From: Candidatus Methanocomedens sp.
Lineage (GTDB): Archaea > Halobacteriota > Methanosarcinia > Methanosarcinales > Methanocomedenaceae
Direction of reading: 5' to 3'
NCBI GenBank assembly: GCA_009649835.1
Contig: PYCK01000190.1
Coordinates: 1-6,447, forward strand
DNA: 6,447 nt
The notes under the pieces were generated by a model. The model was not told where the DNA came from, ran no database searches, and saw only the letters and a program-made list of their open reading frames with translations. Shown here in pieces: positions 1 to 6,275 of this stretch. Within the stretch, counting starts at the first letter, position 1, and every line of letters starts with the position of its first letter. The translations under genes were made by a program, and so were the position numbers.

Positions 1-750
1 TATTCCTATGATGCGGCCATACCTGCCCTTGAACTTATTAAAGCGAAAAATATCCCGTTGATATTTTGTACCAGCAAGACCAGGGCTGAACTTGAGGTTT
101 ACTGCCATAAACTTGACATATACCATCCCTTTATTTCTGAGAACGGTGGGGCCATATTCATTCCAGAGGATTATTTTGACTTCCCCTATGATCACACCAA
201 ACAAATAGACGGTTACAACGTGATCGAATTAGGTGTGGGATACGAGATACTTGAACGTACTTTAAAAGAAATATGTACTAAGATCGACTGCCATGTAATT
301 GGATTCGGGGATATGAATGTGGATGAAGTGTGCCAGGACACGGGACTTGACAGGGAATGTGCTGCACTTGCCAAGCAGCGGGACTATGATGAAGCTTTCA
401 GGATCAAAAGTCCGGCCCCCAAGGATGAACTCCTGGAACAGGAAATCAGAAAAAGGGGTTTTAATTATACCAAAGGCGGACGGTACCATCATATAATGGG
501 TAATAACGACAAGGGAAAGGCAGTTCATATACTTACAGACCTTTACAGGAAAAAATGGCCAGGTGTAAAAACAATAGGGCTGGGCGACAGCCTTAACGAC
601 CTGCCCATGCTGATGGCCGTGGATATTGGCATATTAGTACAAAAACCGGGCGGGGATTATGACACATCCATAACATCACCAAATATCAAGCGGGGAATGG
701 GTATTGGACCAAAAGGGTGGAACCAGGAACTTATTAATATTTTGGAATAG
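1..750 (+). CDS. gpgP: Glucosyl/mannosyl-3-phosphoglycerate phosphatase (HAD superfamily), 5' partial
   Basis: This is the 3' portion (249 residues, open from base 1) of a cytoplasmic HAD phosphatase that dephosphorylates glucosyl- or mannosyl-3-phosphoglycerate to the free compatible solute. The first HAD motif, which holds the nucleophilic Asp, lies before the window; perhaps 10-20 residues are missing. Visible in order, numbering from base 1: the motif II region FCTSKT (about 22-27), a QRDYDEAF segment (about 127-134) typical of the MPGP family, GRYHHIMG followed by NDKGKAV with the motif III lysine (about 160-175), and motif IV GDSLND (195-200). The family is clear. The substrate choice (glucosyl rather than mannosyl) is inferred from the GT81-type gpgS in the same window. 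A TTG at 58 is not the real start, because the reading frame and the homologous sequence continue upstream. It probably leads a + strand group with the next two genes. Confidence 0.85.
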   Translation, partial: YSYDAAIPALELIKAKNIPLIFCTSKTRAELEVYCHKLDIYHPFISENGGAIFIPEDYFDFPYDHTKQIDGYNVIELGVGYEILERTLKEICTKIDCHVIGFGDMNVDEVCQDTGLDRECAALAKQRDYDEAFRIKSPAPKDELLEQEIRKRGFNYTKGGRYHHIMGNNDKGKAVHILTDLYRKKWPGVKTIGLGDSLNDLPMLMAVDIGILVQKPGGDYDTSITSPNIKRGMGIGPKGWNQELINILE

Positions 751-805
751 AACTTAATATTGCATTACTGTAATATTACTGTAATAATAGAGGGAAGGAA
801 AAGAT
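751..805 (+). promoter_or_regulatory. Leader with tandem 11-base palindromes ATTACTGTAAT
   Basis: The 55-base gap before the gene at 806 holds ATTACTGTAAT twice with no spacer, at 764-774 and 775-785. Each copy is a palindrome around a central T (ATTAC-T-GTAAT), and the 11-base step is about one helical turn. An AT-rich TTAATATT at 754-761 could be a TATA box; a start of transcription some 25 bases on would fall inside the repeats, as expected for a repressor site. A purine-rich ribosome-binding stretch (AGGGAAGG, 791-798) follows. The repeats are seen directly; promoter and operator roles are inference. Confidence 0.45.
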
Positions 806-1333
806 ATGATCAGACTCGGGAGTATGTTGCCACAGGCATTTATGGTTGGTATAACAGAACTGGTGAAAATGGTAGGTCCTGAAAAAACCTGCATATTGTT
901 ATCTCGTATGGGGAAAGAACTGGCAGAAACACAAGGGCAGGGACTTGAAGGCGTCCCGGAAAATGATTTGCACTATTTGCCTATATGCCCTTTTGCAGAT
1001 GAAATAATACGTTTTGTTGATCTTTTCGGCGAGAGGCCTGAAGAATTCCAGGTAATTGTGAAATACGTTGCTGAAAAAGAGGCTGGAAATAAGGATAAAG
1101 TGGAATGTCCTGCTATGGCTTCCATCCTATGCCTTTTGCACAATGCTTACAGGAAAAAAAGAGCCGAAATGGCAGGCTTCGAAACCTTGCATCTTGCATC
1201 TAAGCTATCAATTGCCGGTGCCAAGCTGGCTTATAATGAAGAAGCCATTGAAAAAGCAGGAAAAACAAAGCAAGAGGTTGACAGGATTCTTGAAAAGGGT
1301 GCTTGCGTCTTCAAATTTATCAAAAAGGAGTGA
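806..1333 (+). CDS. Conserved-looking hypothetical protein, 175 aa
   Basis: I do not recognise this protein family. It is a soluble-looking 175-residue protein without a signal peptide or membrane segment. It contains five cysteines (29, 61, 101, 109, 167). Two are followed by proline in similar settings, CPF at 61-63 and ECPAM at 100-104, which hints at a metal or redox site or a small-ligand pocket. The C-terminal part (about 112-175) is Lys/Glu-rich and predicted helical by eye. The ATG at 806 follows a purine-rich ribosome-binding stretch at 791-798. Its stop codon TGA overlaps the Shine-Dalgarno site of the GH15 gene, so the two are very probably co-transcribed. It lies 55 bases after the phosphatase gene and behind palindromic repeats. 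A distant link to V4R-like small-molecule-binding proteins crossed my mind because of the CPF motif, but it is not supported. Coding is likely: good ribosome site, tight coupling and full-length open frame. Confidence 0.75.
   Translation: MIRLGSMLPQAFMVGITELVKMVGPEKTCILLSRMGKELAETQGQGLEGVPENDLHYLPICPFADEIIRFVDLFGERPEEFQVIVKYVAEKEAGNKDKVECPAMASILCLLHNAYRKKRAEMAGFETLHLASKLSIAGAKLAYNEEAIEKAGKTKQEVDRILEKGACVFKFIKKE
1327..1333 (+). promoter_or_regulatory. Shine-Dalgarno GGAGTGA setting the GTG start at 1339
   Basis: GGAGTGA lies five bases before GTG at 1339-1341 and contains the TGA stop of the preceding gene. The ATG at 1303 in the same frame has no such site and would sit inside the previous gene, so the GTG start is preferred. 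The overlap of ribosome site and stop codon suggests translational coupling. Confidence 0.8.
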
Positions 1334-1338
1334 ATCAC

Positions 1339-2568
1339 GTGGATATCATTGCTGCAGAAAAATTATTCAAAAACTGTATGAAAATATTGAAAGAAAACCA
1401 GCATCAAAATGGTGGTTTCTATGCCAGCCCGCCAGGTACGAGATACCCGTTCATCTATCCTCGTGACCATTCCATTTGTATCCTGGGAGCCATAGCAGCC
1501 GATATGTTAAATGAAGCTAAACGCGGGCTTGAATTCATGCTGGCCGCCCAGAAACCTTCGGGTGAGTTCAGCCAGCGTTATGACGTAGACGGGAACGATA
1601 CCAGTTATAAGGACCTGCAGATCGACGGCAACGGCCTGGTGCTCTATGCCCTTAACCAGTACCTCAAGGCCACTGGCGGCCTGTTCTTTGATACCCTGGC
1701 AGATCGCGCCTTTTGTCTCCAGTACTGGGAAGCCATTGAAAAGGCAGTGGACTTCATACTCCAGAATAAGAACGACGAGATCAACCTCATACATACCATC
1801 AACAGCATCCACGAATATCCTGCCTATGAACATGGTTTTGAGATATATGCCAATTCCACATGCTGCGCCGGACTGTTCGGAGCTGTTGAGATAGGAGAAG
1901 CACTGAATAAAGATGTGGAAGAATGGCGGGAACAGGCAGAACTGGTCCGCCAGTCCATATTGGAACGGCTATATAGTCCAAGACGCAGGTCCTTTATCAA
2001 GTGCATCCGGGTAAAATACAAAAGTTCAGATCCAATAGGTTATGATGCCTTTGCCTCCTCGGTCATAGATGTGGATGCTGTGGAATATGCTCCTGCCCAT
2101 TTTGGCCTGATAAAAGAAACTGACCTGAGGAATATAAAAACTGTACAGCGTATTAACAAAATGCTCTGGGACGAGGAACTGGGCGGCTTGAACCGGTATC
2201 CCGAACTCTGGGACCGCAACAATGGAGGATATGGACCCTGGCTCCACTTTACCTGCCAGCTATCCAACCATTATACAGCTATAGGAGATCAGGACATGGC
2301 CGAAAAATACCTTGGCTGGGTGGTGGAGATGGCACATGAGAACCTGCTGCCTGAACATATCTCAACAGTTGAACGCTTTGAAATGTGGTTAGAGGATTAT
2401 ACTAATGCCAAGATACTCAGGGACAGTAAACTTACAATGATCGAGAATATAAGATCCCATCCGAAGTGGAAAGAAGGGTTTGCTTATGTTACCATGCCCC
2501 TTATCTGGCCTCATGCCGAGTTTATCAGGGCGTATACAAATTATAAGCATAAATTCTATACGGATTAA
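1339..2568 (+). CDS. Glycoside hydrolase family 15 (glucoamylase/glucodextranase/trehalase-like)
   Basis: A 409-residue cytoplasmic protein (no signal peptide) with the (alpha/alpha)6-barrel signatures of GH15, inverting alpha-glucosidases. Seen in order: YPRD (40-43), equivalent to the WPRD of glucoamylases; QIDGNG (94-99); IHEYPAYEHGF (157-167), where E159 or E164 is the candidate general acid; GGYGPW (296-301); LPEH (337-340) with E339 as candidate base; and PLIWPHAEF (387-395), equivalent to PLSWSHAEY. It is compact, lacking the large N-terminal beta-domain of bacterial glucoamylases. The GTG start is chosen because GGAGTGA lies five bases upstream. Substrate is unknown: glycogen or maltodextrin, trehalose, or, given the neighbouring gpgS and phosphatase, glucosylglycerate. 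That last option is inference from position; known glucosylglycerate hydrolases belong to GH63. Family assignment is fairly firm, substrate is not. It ends in a convergent gap facing gpgS. Confidence 0.85.
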   Translation: MDIIAAEKLFKNCMKILKENQHQNGGFYASPPGTRYPFIYPRDHSICILGAIAADMLNEAKRGLEFMLAAQKPSGEFSQRYDVDGNDTSYKDLQIDGNGLVLYALNQYLKATGGLFFDTLADRAFCLQYWEAIEKAVDFILQNKNDEINLIHTINSIHEYPAYEHGFEIYANSTCCAGLFGAVEIGEALNKDVEEWREQAELVRQSILERLYSPRRRSFIKCIRVKYKSSDPIGYDAFASSVIDVDAVEYAPAHFGLIKETDLRNIKTVQRINKMLWDEELGGLNRYPELWDRNNGGYGPWLHFTCQLSNHYTAIGDQDMAEKYLGWVVEMAHENLLPEHISTVERFEMWLEDYTNAKILRDSKLTMIENIRSHPKWKEGFAYVTMPLIWPHAEFIRAYTNYKHKFYTD

Positions 2569-2646
2569 TCTTAATCACTATGCTCTGCAGCTCTGCTGCG
2601 GTTGGATGTACCGTCGCAACGTTTGACCCACCGGGATGCTGCCTTT
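2569..2646. other. Convergent intergenic gap with short hairpin
   Basis: These 78 bases separate the 3' ends of the GH15 gene and gpgS. GCAGC at 2587-2591 and GCTGC at 2595-2599 form a small stem around TCT, extendable by a wobble and one more pair. No U-tract follows, so it is not a convincing terminator. From about 2587 on the gap is GC-richer than the AT-rich intergenic regions elsewhere in the window. No gene is seen in it. Confidence 0.3.
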
Positions 2647-3858
2647 TCAGCCATAGTTATTAAAATCATTCAAGGCTGCATCCTTTAACTTTTCCCTGAT
2701 ATCGGGCATGGCAGATATCGCTCTTTTCCAGTCAGGGAGATGGACATCCGCAGGATTCTGGATATATTCACGTCCCGCAGATAATATATATTTCGAGAAA
2801 GCTTCTATTATGCACTCTTCGGTATGCCTGCTGTAATTCAGGCCGTTAAACAGGGCATCGGCATGGTATTGGCGGATACGGTCCTGGGCCGCACGTTTGA
2901 ACAGTACATTCACACTTTGCAGGAAAGCCTCGTCTATATCCAACCCGTCAACTTCAACCAGGTTCCTTAATATGGTCTTGGTGATGTCTCTGACCATCTT
3001 TTGAATACCATCTTCAGCATCGGATCTTATGGGCCTGTGCTTGTGTTCGTAAAACCCCAGATCGACCTGGCATATCCTTTTAAGGGCAGTATTCTTAAAA
3101 ACTTCGGCAAGTAATCCTACTTCCAGCCCCCAGTCCCCTGGCATACGGATGTTGAGGGCAAGATCTGAGGTAATGCCAAATTCACCTGATAGTGGATACT
3201 TAAATGCACACATGTATTTCAGGAAATTAGAGCTGTAATTGGTCTTTTCCAGGAGTGAGTTCAGCAGGGGACTGAGCAGAAGCCTGTTAACACGCCCGTA
3301 CATGATCAGGCGTTCCATATCGATCCTTGCATAATAGCCCTTGTTATAAAAAAAATCCAGGTCAGGTTCCACAACCGAATACAACAGTTTTGCAGGCAGG
3401 AGCCTGGAATAAGATACAATATCTGCATCATGCATGGCTATGGCATAGCTGTCGAGTGTTGCAACCCCCATAGCGATCCATGTATCCTTCCCTTTACCGG
3501 AAAACATGGTAATGTCAAGGTCTTTTTCCTTTAATTCTTCAATCACCTGTTGTACCGAGGGGCCGTCGCACCACACTATGATATAGGGTATCTCAAGTTT
3601 TGAAAAAAATTGTTTGACCTGGATATATTGCTGCTCATCATCGGCAGCAAGTGCTATTACAACTTTAGAAAGGAAGTTTGATTCATTGATGTGATTGAGA
3701 ATATTTTCGATATGGTCTCCAAATATCTCCTCAAAGAGCATAGGTATCAGCAGCGTCATTGGACGCTCCTTTGCAATGTCCTCTAATGCTAAACAGAGGG
3801 ATCTCTCTTCGATCCTGAAATCATGGATCGTTGTGATCCGTTCCTGCATAAAATCCAT
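2647..3858 (-). CDS. gpgS: Glucosyl-3-phosphoglycerate synthase (GT81-type)
   Basis: A 403-residue cytoplasmic GT-A fold glycosyltransferase that joins glucose from a nucleotide-glucose donor to 3-phosphoglycerate, the first step of glucosylglycerate synthesis. Motifs seen: N-terminal MTLLIPML strand (34-41) as in family members; GKGKDTW (121-127), the conserved GKG loop; HDAD (143-146) carrying the DXD metal-binding motif; YPLSGEFGI (221-229) and DWGLEVGLL (242-250), acceptor-site signatures of GpgS/MpgS-like enzymes; and EHKH (271-274) with the candidate metal-ligand histidine. It does not resemble the GT55 mannosyl-3-phosphoglycerate synthase of Pyrococcus, so GpgS is preferred over MpgS. 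The ATG at 3858 is supported by GGGAGTGA (3863-3870) four bases upstream. It lies 96 bases downstream of the AOR gene and behind repeats, so it may have its own promoter. The enzyme and the phosphatase at the left end give a complete two-step pathway. Confidence 0.9.
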   Translation of the reverse strand: MDFMQERITTIHDFRIEERSLCLALEDIAKERPMTLLIPMLFEEIFGDHIENILNHINESNFLSKVVIALAADDEQQYIQVKQFFSKLEIPYIIVWCDGPSVQQVIEELKEKDLDITMFSGKGKDTWIAMGVATLDSYAIAMHDADIVSYSRLLPAKLLYSVVEPDLDFFYNKGYYARIDMERLIMYGRVNRLLLSPLLNSLLEKTNYSSNFLKYMCAFKYPLSGEFGITSDLALNIRMPGDWGLEVGLLAEVFKNTALKRICQVDLGFYEHKHRPIRSDAEDGIQKMVRDITKTILRNLVEVDGLDIDEAFLQSVNVLFKRAAQDRIRQYHADALFNGLNYSRHTEECIIEAFSKYILSAGREYIQNPADVHLPDWKRAISAMPDIREKLKDAALNDFNNYG

Positions 3859-3862
3859 CTGG

Positions 3863-3870
3863 TCACTCCC
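3863..3870 (-). promoter_or_regulatory. Shine-Dalgarno GGGAGTGA of gpgS
   Basis: On the - strand, GGGAGTGA precedes the ATG at 3858 by four bases. It supports the first Met over the second in-frame Met at residue 4, which would have a poorly spaced site. Confidence 0.75.
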
Positions 3871-3954
3871 TTTTATAAATTATATACAATTGTATTTATT
3901 ATATACATTCATATTTATCATATACAATTGTATTTATTATATGTGTGGTATATA
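3871..3954 (-). promoter_or_regulatory. Probable gpgS promoter region, very AT-rich
   Basis: The gap between the AOR stop and the gpgS ribosome site is almost purely A/T and contains several TATA-like words on the - strand, among them TATATAATAAATA around 3894-3906 and TTTATAAA next to the ribosome site. Which one is the real TATA box cannot be decided by eye. The tandem repeat listed separately covers most of it, so transcription-factor binding sites and core promoter may overlap. Confidence 0.45.
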
Positions 3955-3956
3955 TT
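3882..3956. repeat. 19-base tandem repeat, three units plus a degenerate fourth, with two identical palindromes
   Basis: Units at 3882-3900 and 3920-3938 are identical (ATATACAATTGTATTTATT). The middle unit at 3901-3919 (ATATACATTCATATTTATC) differs at five or six positions, and 3939-3956 is a weak fourth copy that runs into the AOR stop codon. The two identical units each hold the perfect 12-base palindrome ATACAATTGTAT (3884-3895 and 3922-3933), 38 bases apart. The array sits directly in front of gpgS, which suggests an operator array, although slippage in AT-rich DNA could also produce it. Confidence 0.75.
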
Positions 3957-5691
3957 ATATCCCGGTTTTCTTCTTATACAATTCCAGCATTTCCCGGATG
4001 GTCTCTTCCTTTACCATTCCCAGTTGGGATATGGTTTCATAGAAACGCCTGGGAACTTTTATTTTATCCACGTCAAAACCCTGCTGCTTCTTGAACTCAT
4101 ATTTTGCACAGAATATCTCACGGCCCAATGTTTCAAGTTCATCCCTGGTCTTTTTAATACCCACGCTGGCCAGGGCATCGATGATAGTTTGTTCACCATA
4201 TACTCCTCTTGCAAAGAGACATGCCACCAGGGAGTTGTTGATCATACGCCAGTAATCCTCATAGATAAGCTTGTCCACCATCTGTTCTTCAGTTAATTGC
4301 TTGCTTGCGGCTTTCTGGTCAATACTATATCCACCGTTATCAAGGTGGGAATGCCGCACACCCACCATCTGCCCTACTATAGAAGCAGGACCGGTATGGT
4401 AACCGGCAATCTCAAGACCGCCAAGACTCATAGCAAAATCCTCACCACCGTATTCTGCAGCCGCAGCCACAGCACCTTTGGCCAGTGTCTGGTAGAATTT
4501 GTTTGGCATCTCCACGATCTTATCGATCATCTTCAGGTAACTGTTCGTGTCTCCCCAGCGAAGTGCTATACCCAGGGTATCAGGCGGAGTAATCAGGTCC
4601 CTCTCATAGCTTTCGGTGGCCCATGCCAGTACGCCTCCCGTACTCATAATATCAAGGCCGTAGCGCTCGCACCTTTCAATGAGGCGCAGCACGTCCTCGG
4701 CAAGGTTGATCCCAAGGTTAGTACCAAGGGAATAGATTAGCTCATAATCATAACTTATGTGGTTCACTTCGAACTCATGCCCCTTCTGGAAGGTTGTCTT
4801 GAGCATAGCGATATGTATGCAGCCGATGGGGCAGTTGCTGCATGCGATCTTGCGAAGCAGCAGGTTGTCTGCAAAGTACTCGCCGGATATGTTCTCGGCA
4901 TTCTCGAAACCTGACTGCTTGAGGTTGCGTGTAGGCAGCCCTTTTAACTGGTTCAGGACATTGATGTTGGCGGCGGTCCCAAGGTCGTGGTACTTATCCA
5001 TGACCTCGGTGTCCACAACGGCATCATATAGTTTATTGTACATTTTACTATACGGGGCAATATCTGGTATCTCTACATCTTCGGTGCCCGAGATCACTAT
5101 CGCTTTCAGGTTCTTGCTGCCGAACACCGCACCCAGGCCCAGCCTGCCGAAATGGCGGTATGTGTCCACGTTCACGTTGGCATACCGCACCATGTTCACA
5201 CCAGCCTCACCGATGCGCATAATGCTGCGCCTGCCCTTGCCCGGCTCCACTTGCCTTAGTATCTTGCCTATGACCTCGACCGAGGATACGTTCCAGATGC
5301 TGGTTGCATCCTTGAGCTTTACTTCATCGTCGTGGATGGACAGGTAACACGGTTTTTCTGCCCTGCCTTTTATTACAATACTGTCATACCCGGCAAAGCG
5401 CATGGCCATTGACAGCCGCCCGCCTGCATGGGATTCGCCCAGTTCCCCTGTCATGGGTGATTTGAACATCGATACAGTTTTGGAGACGCACGGGAAGATC
5501 GTGTTAAGGGGCCCTATGCTGAATATTATCGGTGCTTCAGGTGAGAACGGGTCTGTTCCGGGCGGGCATTCTTCCAGTAACAGTTGGGTGGCCACGCCCG
5601 TACCGCCCAGGTATTTATCGAACAGGTCGGCACGGTCCTTTACCTGATGCTCGCCTGTATCCAGATCAATGTAGAGTACGTTGGACCACAT
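3955..5691 (-). CDS. Aldehyde:ferredoxin oxidoreductase family protein (tungsten/molybdopterin enzyme)
   Basis: A 578-residue cytoplasmic protein of the AOR family, which binds a bis-pterin tungsten (or molybdenum) cofactor and one [4Fe-4S] cluster and usually interconverts aldehydes and carboxylates with ferredoxin. Seen: an N-terminal cofactor-domain segment with GRLSMAMRFAGYDSIVIKG (91-109); GRLGLGAVFGSKNLKAI (182-198), the pterin-binding signature; and cluster cysteines C284, C287, C291 (CSNCPIGC) plus C491, matching the CxxCxxxC...C spacing of characterised AORs. The segment around 426-458 (LEIAGYHTGP...RHSHLDNGGYSID) differs from the DPRG-type signature of classical AORs and points to a divergent or BamB/WOR5-like branch. 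The ATG at 5691 has GAGGTG (5699-5704) as ribosome site, located inside the ferredoxin gene, and only one base separates the two genes. The ferredoxin is therefore probably its electron-transfer subunit. The actual substrate cannot be told from the sequence. Confidence 0.9.
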   Translation of the reverse strand: MWSNVLYIDLDTGEHQVKDRADLFDKYLGGTGVATQLLLEECPPGTDPFSPEAPIIFSIGPLNTIFPCVSKTVSMFKSPMTGELGESHAGGRLSMAMRFAGYDSIVIKGRAEKPCYLSIHDDEVKLKDATSIWNVSSVEVIGKILRQVEPGKGRRSIMRIGEAGVNMVRYANVNVDTYRHFGRLGLGAVFGSKNLKAIVISGTEDVEIPDIAPYSKMYNKLYDAVVDTEVMDKYHDLGTAANINVLNQLKGLPTRNLKQSGFENAENISGEYFADNLLLRKIACSNCPIGCIHIAMLKTTFQKGHEFEVNHISYDYELIYSLGTNLGINLAEDVLRLIERCERYGLDIMSTGGVLAWATESYERDLITPPDTLGIALRWGDTNSYLKMIDKIVEMPNKFYQTLAKGAVAAAAEYGGEDFAMSLGGLEIAGYHTGPASIVGQMVGVRHSHLDNGGYSIDQKAASKQLTEEQMVDKLIYEDYWRMINNSLVACLFARGVYGEQTIIDALASVGIKKTRDELETLGREIFCAKYEFKKQQGFDVDKIKVPRRFYETISQLGMVKEETIREMLELYKKKTGI

Positions 5692-5692
5692 A

Positions 5693-6103
5693 TTATAACA
5701 CCTCGGTCTTTCTCAGTTCAAGTACGTCATGACTGCAAAACCTGGCACATACACCGCAATGGATACAGATAACGGGCATGTCGGCCTTGTCAAAATGGAT
5801 AGCACGGGGCAGGCAGGCACTGGCACATGTCATGCACGAATCACATAGGTCTTTATCCAGTATTACGCCGCCACCTTTTCGTGGTGTGAGGGCACCTGTG
5901 GGGCATGCCCGTGCGCACGGCGGGTCGATACATGAGCGACAAACGATTATTTCAAGACCGCTCTCGATACCGCCTGATGTCTTGATATCAATAGCACTGT
6001 CTATTAGCGATGCCGTTTTTGCATTTACCCGGCTGCAAGCCAGCATACAGCTATAACAACCTATACACCTGTTTGGATTAGCGACTTTTATTCTTGCAGA
6101 CAA
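5693..6103 (-). CDS. Four-cluster ferredoxin, AOR partner subunit (AorA/WorS/HycB-like)
   Basis: A 136-residue polyferredoxin with 16 cysteines in four groups: 13/16/19/23, 55/58/63/67, 87/90/93/97 and 113/116/119/123. Groups one, three and four have CxxCxxCxxxC spacing and group two has CxxCxxxxCxxxCP, the arrangement of HycB/DmsB-like electron-transfer subunits that carry four [4Fe-4S] clusters. No twin-arginine or other signal is present, so it is cytoplasmic. It directly precedes the AOR gene with one base between, as in bacterial AorA-AorB and archaeal WOR5-type pairs; it presumably carries electrons between the AOR active site and an external acceptor or donor. The start is TTG at 6103: GGGTGGT lies five bases upstream, an in-frame stop (6107-6109) rules out anything further up, and the next Met is inside the first cysteine group. 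A free-standing ferredoxin role is possible but less likely. Confidence 0.88.
   Translation of the reverse strand: MSARIKVANPNRCIGCYSCMLACSRVNAKTASLIDSAIDIKTSGGIESGLEIIVCRSCIDPPCARACPTGALTPRKGGGVILDKDLCDSCMTCASACLPRAIHFDKADMPVICIHCGVCARFCSHDVLELRKTEVL
5699..5704 (-). promoter_or_regulatory. Shine-Dalgarno GAGGTG of the AOR gene, inside the ferredoxin gene
   Basis: GAGGTG on the - strand encodes the last Glu-Val codons of the ferredoxin and lies seven bases before the AOR ATG at 5691. It confirms this start and suggests coupled translation, keeping the two subunits in step. Confidence 0.8.
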
Positions 6104-6108
6104 CTCTT

Positions 6109-6115
6109 ACCACCC
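6109..6115 (-). promoter_or_regulatory. Shine-Dalgarno GGGTGGT setting the TTG start at 6103
   Basis: On the - strand GGGTGGT is followed by five bases and then TTG. An in-frame TAA at 6107-6109 prevents any earlier start, so a TTG start is needed to keep the first cysteine cluster. Confidence 0.7.
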
Positions 6116-6141
6116 TTTACTACTGTTTTGTAAAAAGAGTA

Positions 6142-6149
6142 CTATAAGG
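6142..6149 (-). promoter_or_regulatory. Weak TATA-like box for the ferredoxin-AOR unit
   Basis: CCTTATAG on the - strand, preceded by purines (AAAG), lies about 40 bases before the TTG start. Transcription starting some 25 bases downstream would give a short leader that still contains the ribosome site. Only five bases in a row fit the archaeal TATA consensus, so this is a guess by position. Confidence 0.25.
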
Positions 6150-6181
6150 CTTTGGGTGAAAAGAATAATGTGTGTAGTCCC

Positions 6182-6265
6182 GAATGTTTTTACTTCATAT
6201 ACTTTTTTCCACTTTCCATATTTTCCTACAATCCAGCCTTCATGCGTTTTGGGAATATGTTCGGG
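6182..6265 (-). pseudogene. Possible remnant of a small protein gene (no start codon)
   Basis: On the - strand, in the frame of the ferredoxin, 52 codons are open between TAA (6266-6268) and TAA (6107-6109), with no ATG, GTG or TTG. The first 28 or so residues look protein-like (EHIPKTHEGWIVGKYGKW, then VYEVKTF) and faintly recall the short DUF2188 type (HVVP..dGW.V...G). The rest does not. The stretch begins about ten bases from the MITE-like element, so an old gene damaged near its 5' end is possible. It could equally be chance. Confidence 0.2.
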
Positions 6266-6275
6266 TTAATTCACC

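Noticed and set aside
1303..1338. Earlier ATG start for the GH15 gene
   Set aside because: It lies within the preceding gene without a ribosome site, while GTG at 1339 has GGAGTGA at ideal spacing.
1068..1466. Overlapping + strand open frame spanning the junction of the 175-residue gene and GH15 gene
   Set aside because: It is out of frame with both supported genes and its peptide has no recognisable composition; the two flanking genes explain the region.
2585..2601. Intrinsic terminator between the convergent genes
   Set aside because: The stem is short (five perfect pairs plus two weaker ones) and no T-run follows on either strand.
2647..3858. Mannosyl-3-phosphoglycerate synthase instead of glucosyl-3-phosphoglycerate synthase
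   Set aside because: The sequence does not follow the Pyrococcus-type GT55 pattern; the GKG loop, PLSGEF and DWGLEVGLL motifs fit the GT81-type GpgS better.
3695..4296. Open frames on the + strand running across the gpgS start, the AT-rich gap and the AOR 3' end
   Set aside because: They are antisense to two well-supported genes, cross the promoter repeats, and their translations are low-complexity (Ile/Tyr-rich) with no family resemblance.
4297..5772. Several long + strand open frames opposite the AOR and ferredoxin genes
   Set aside because: They mirror the codon structure of the real - strand genes, lack ribosome sites, and the peptides look random (Ser/Arg/Pro-rich).
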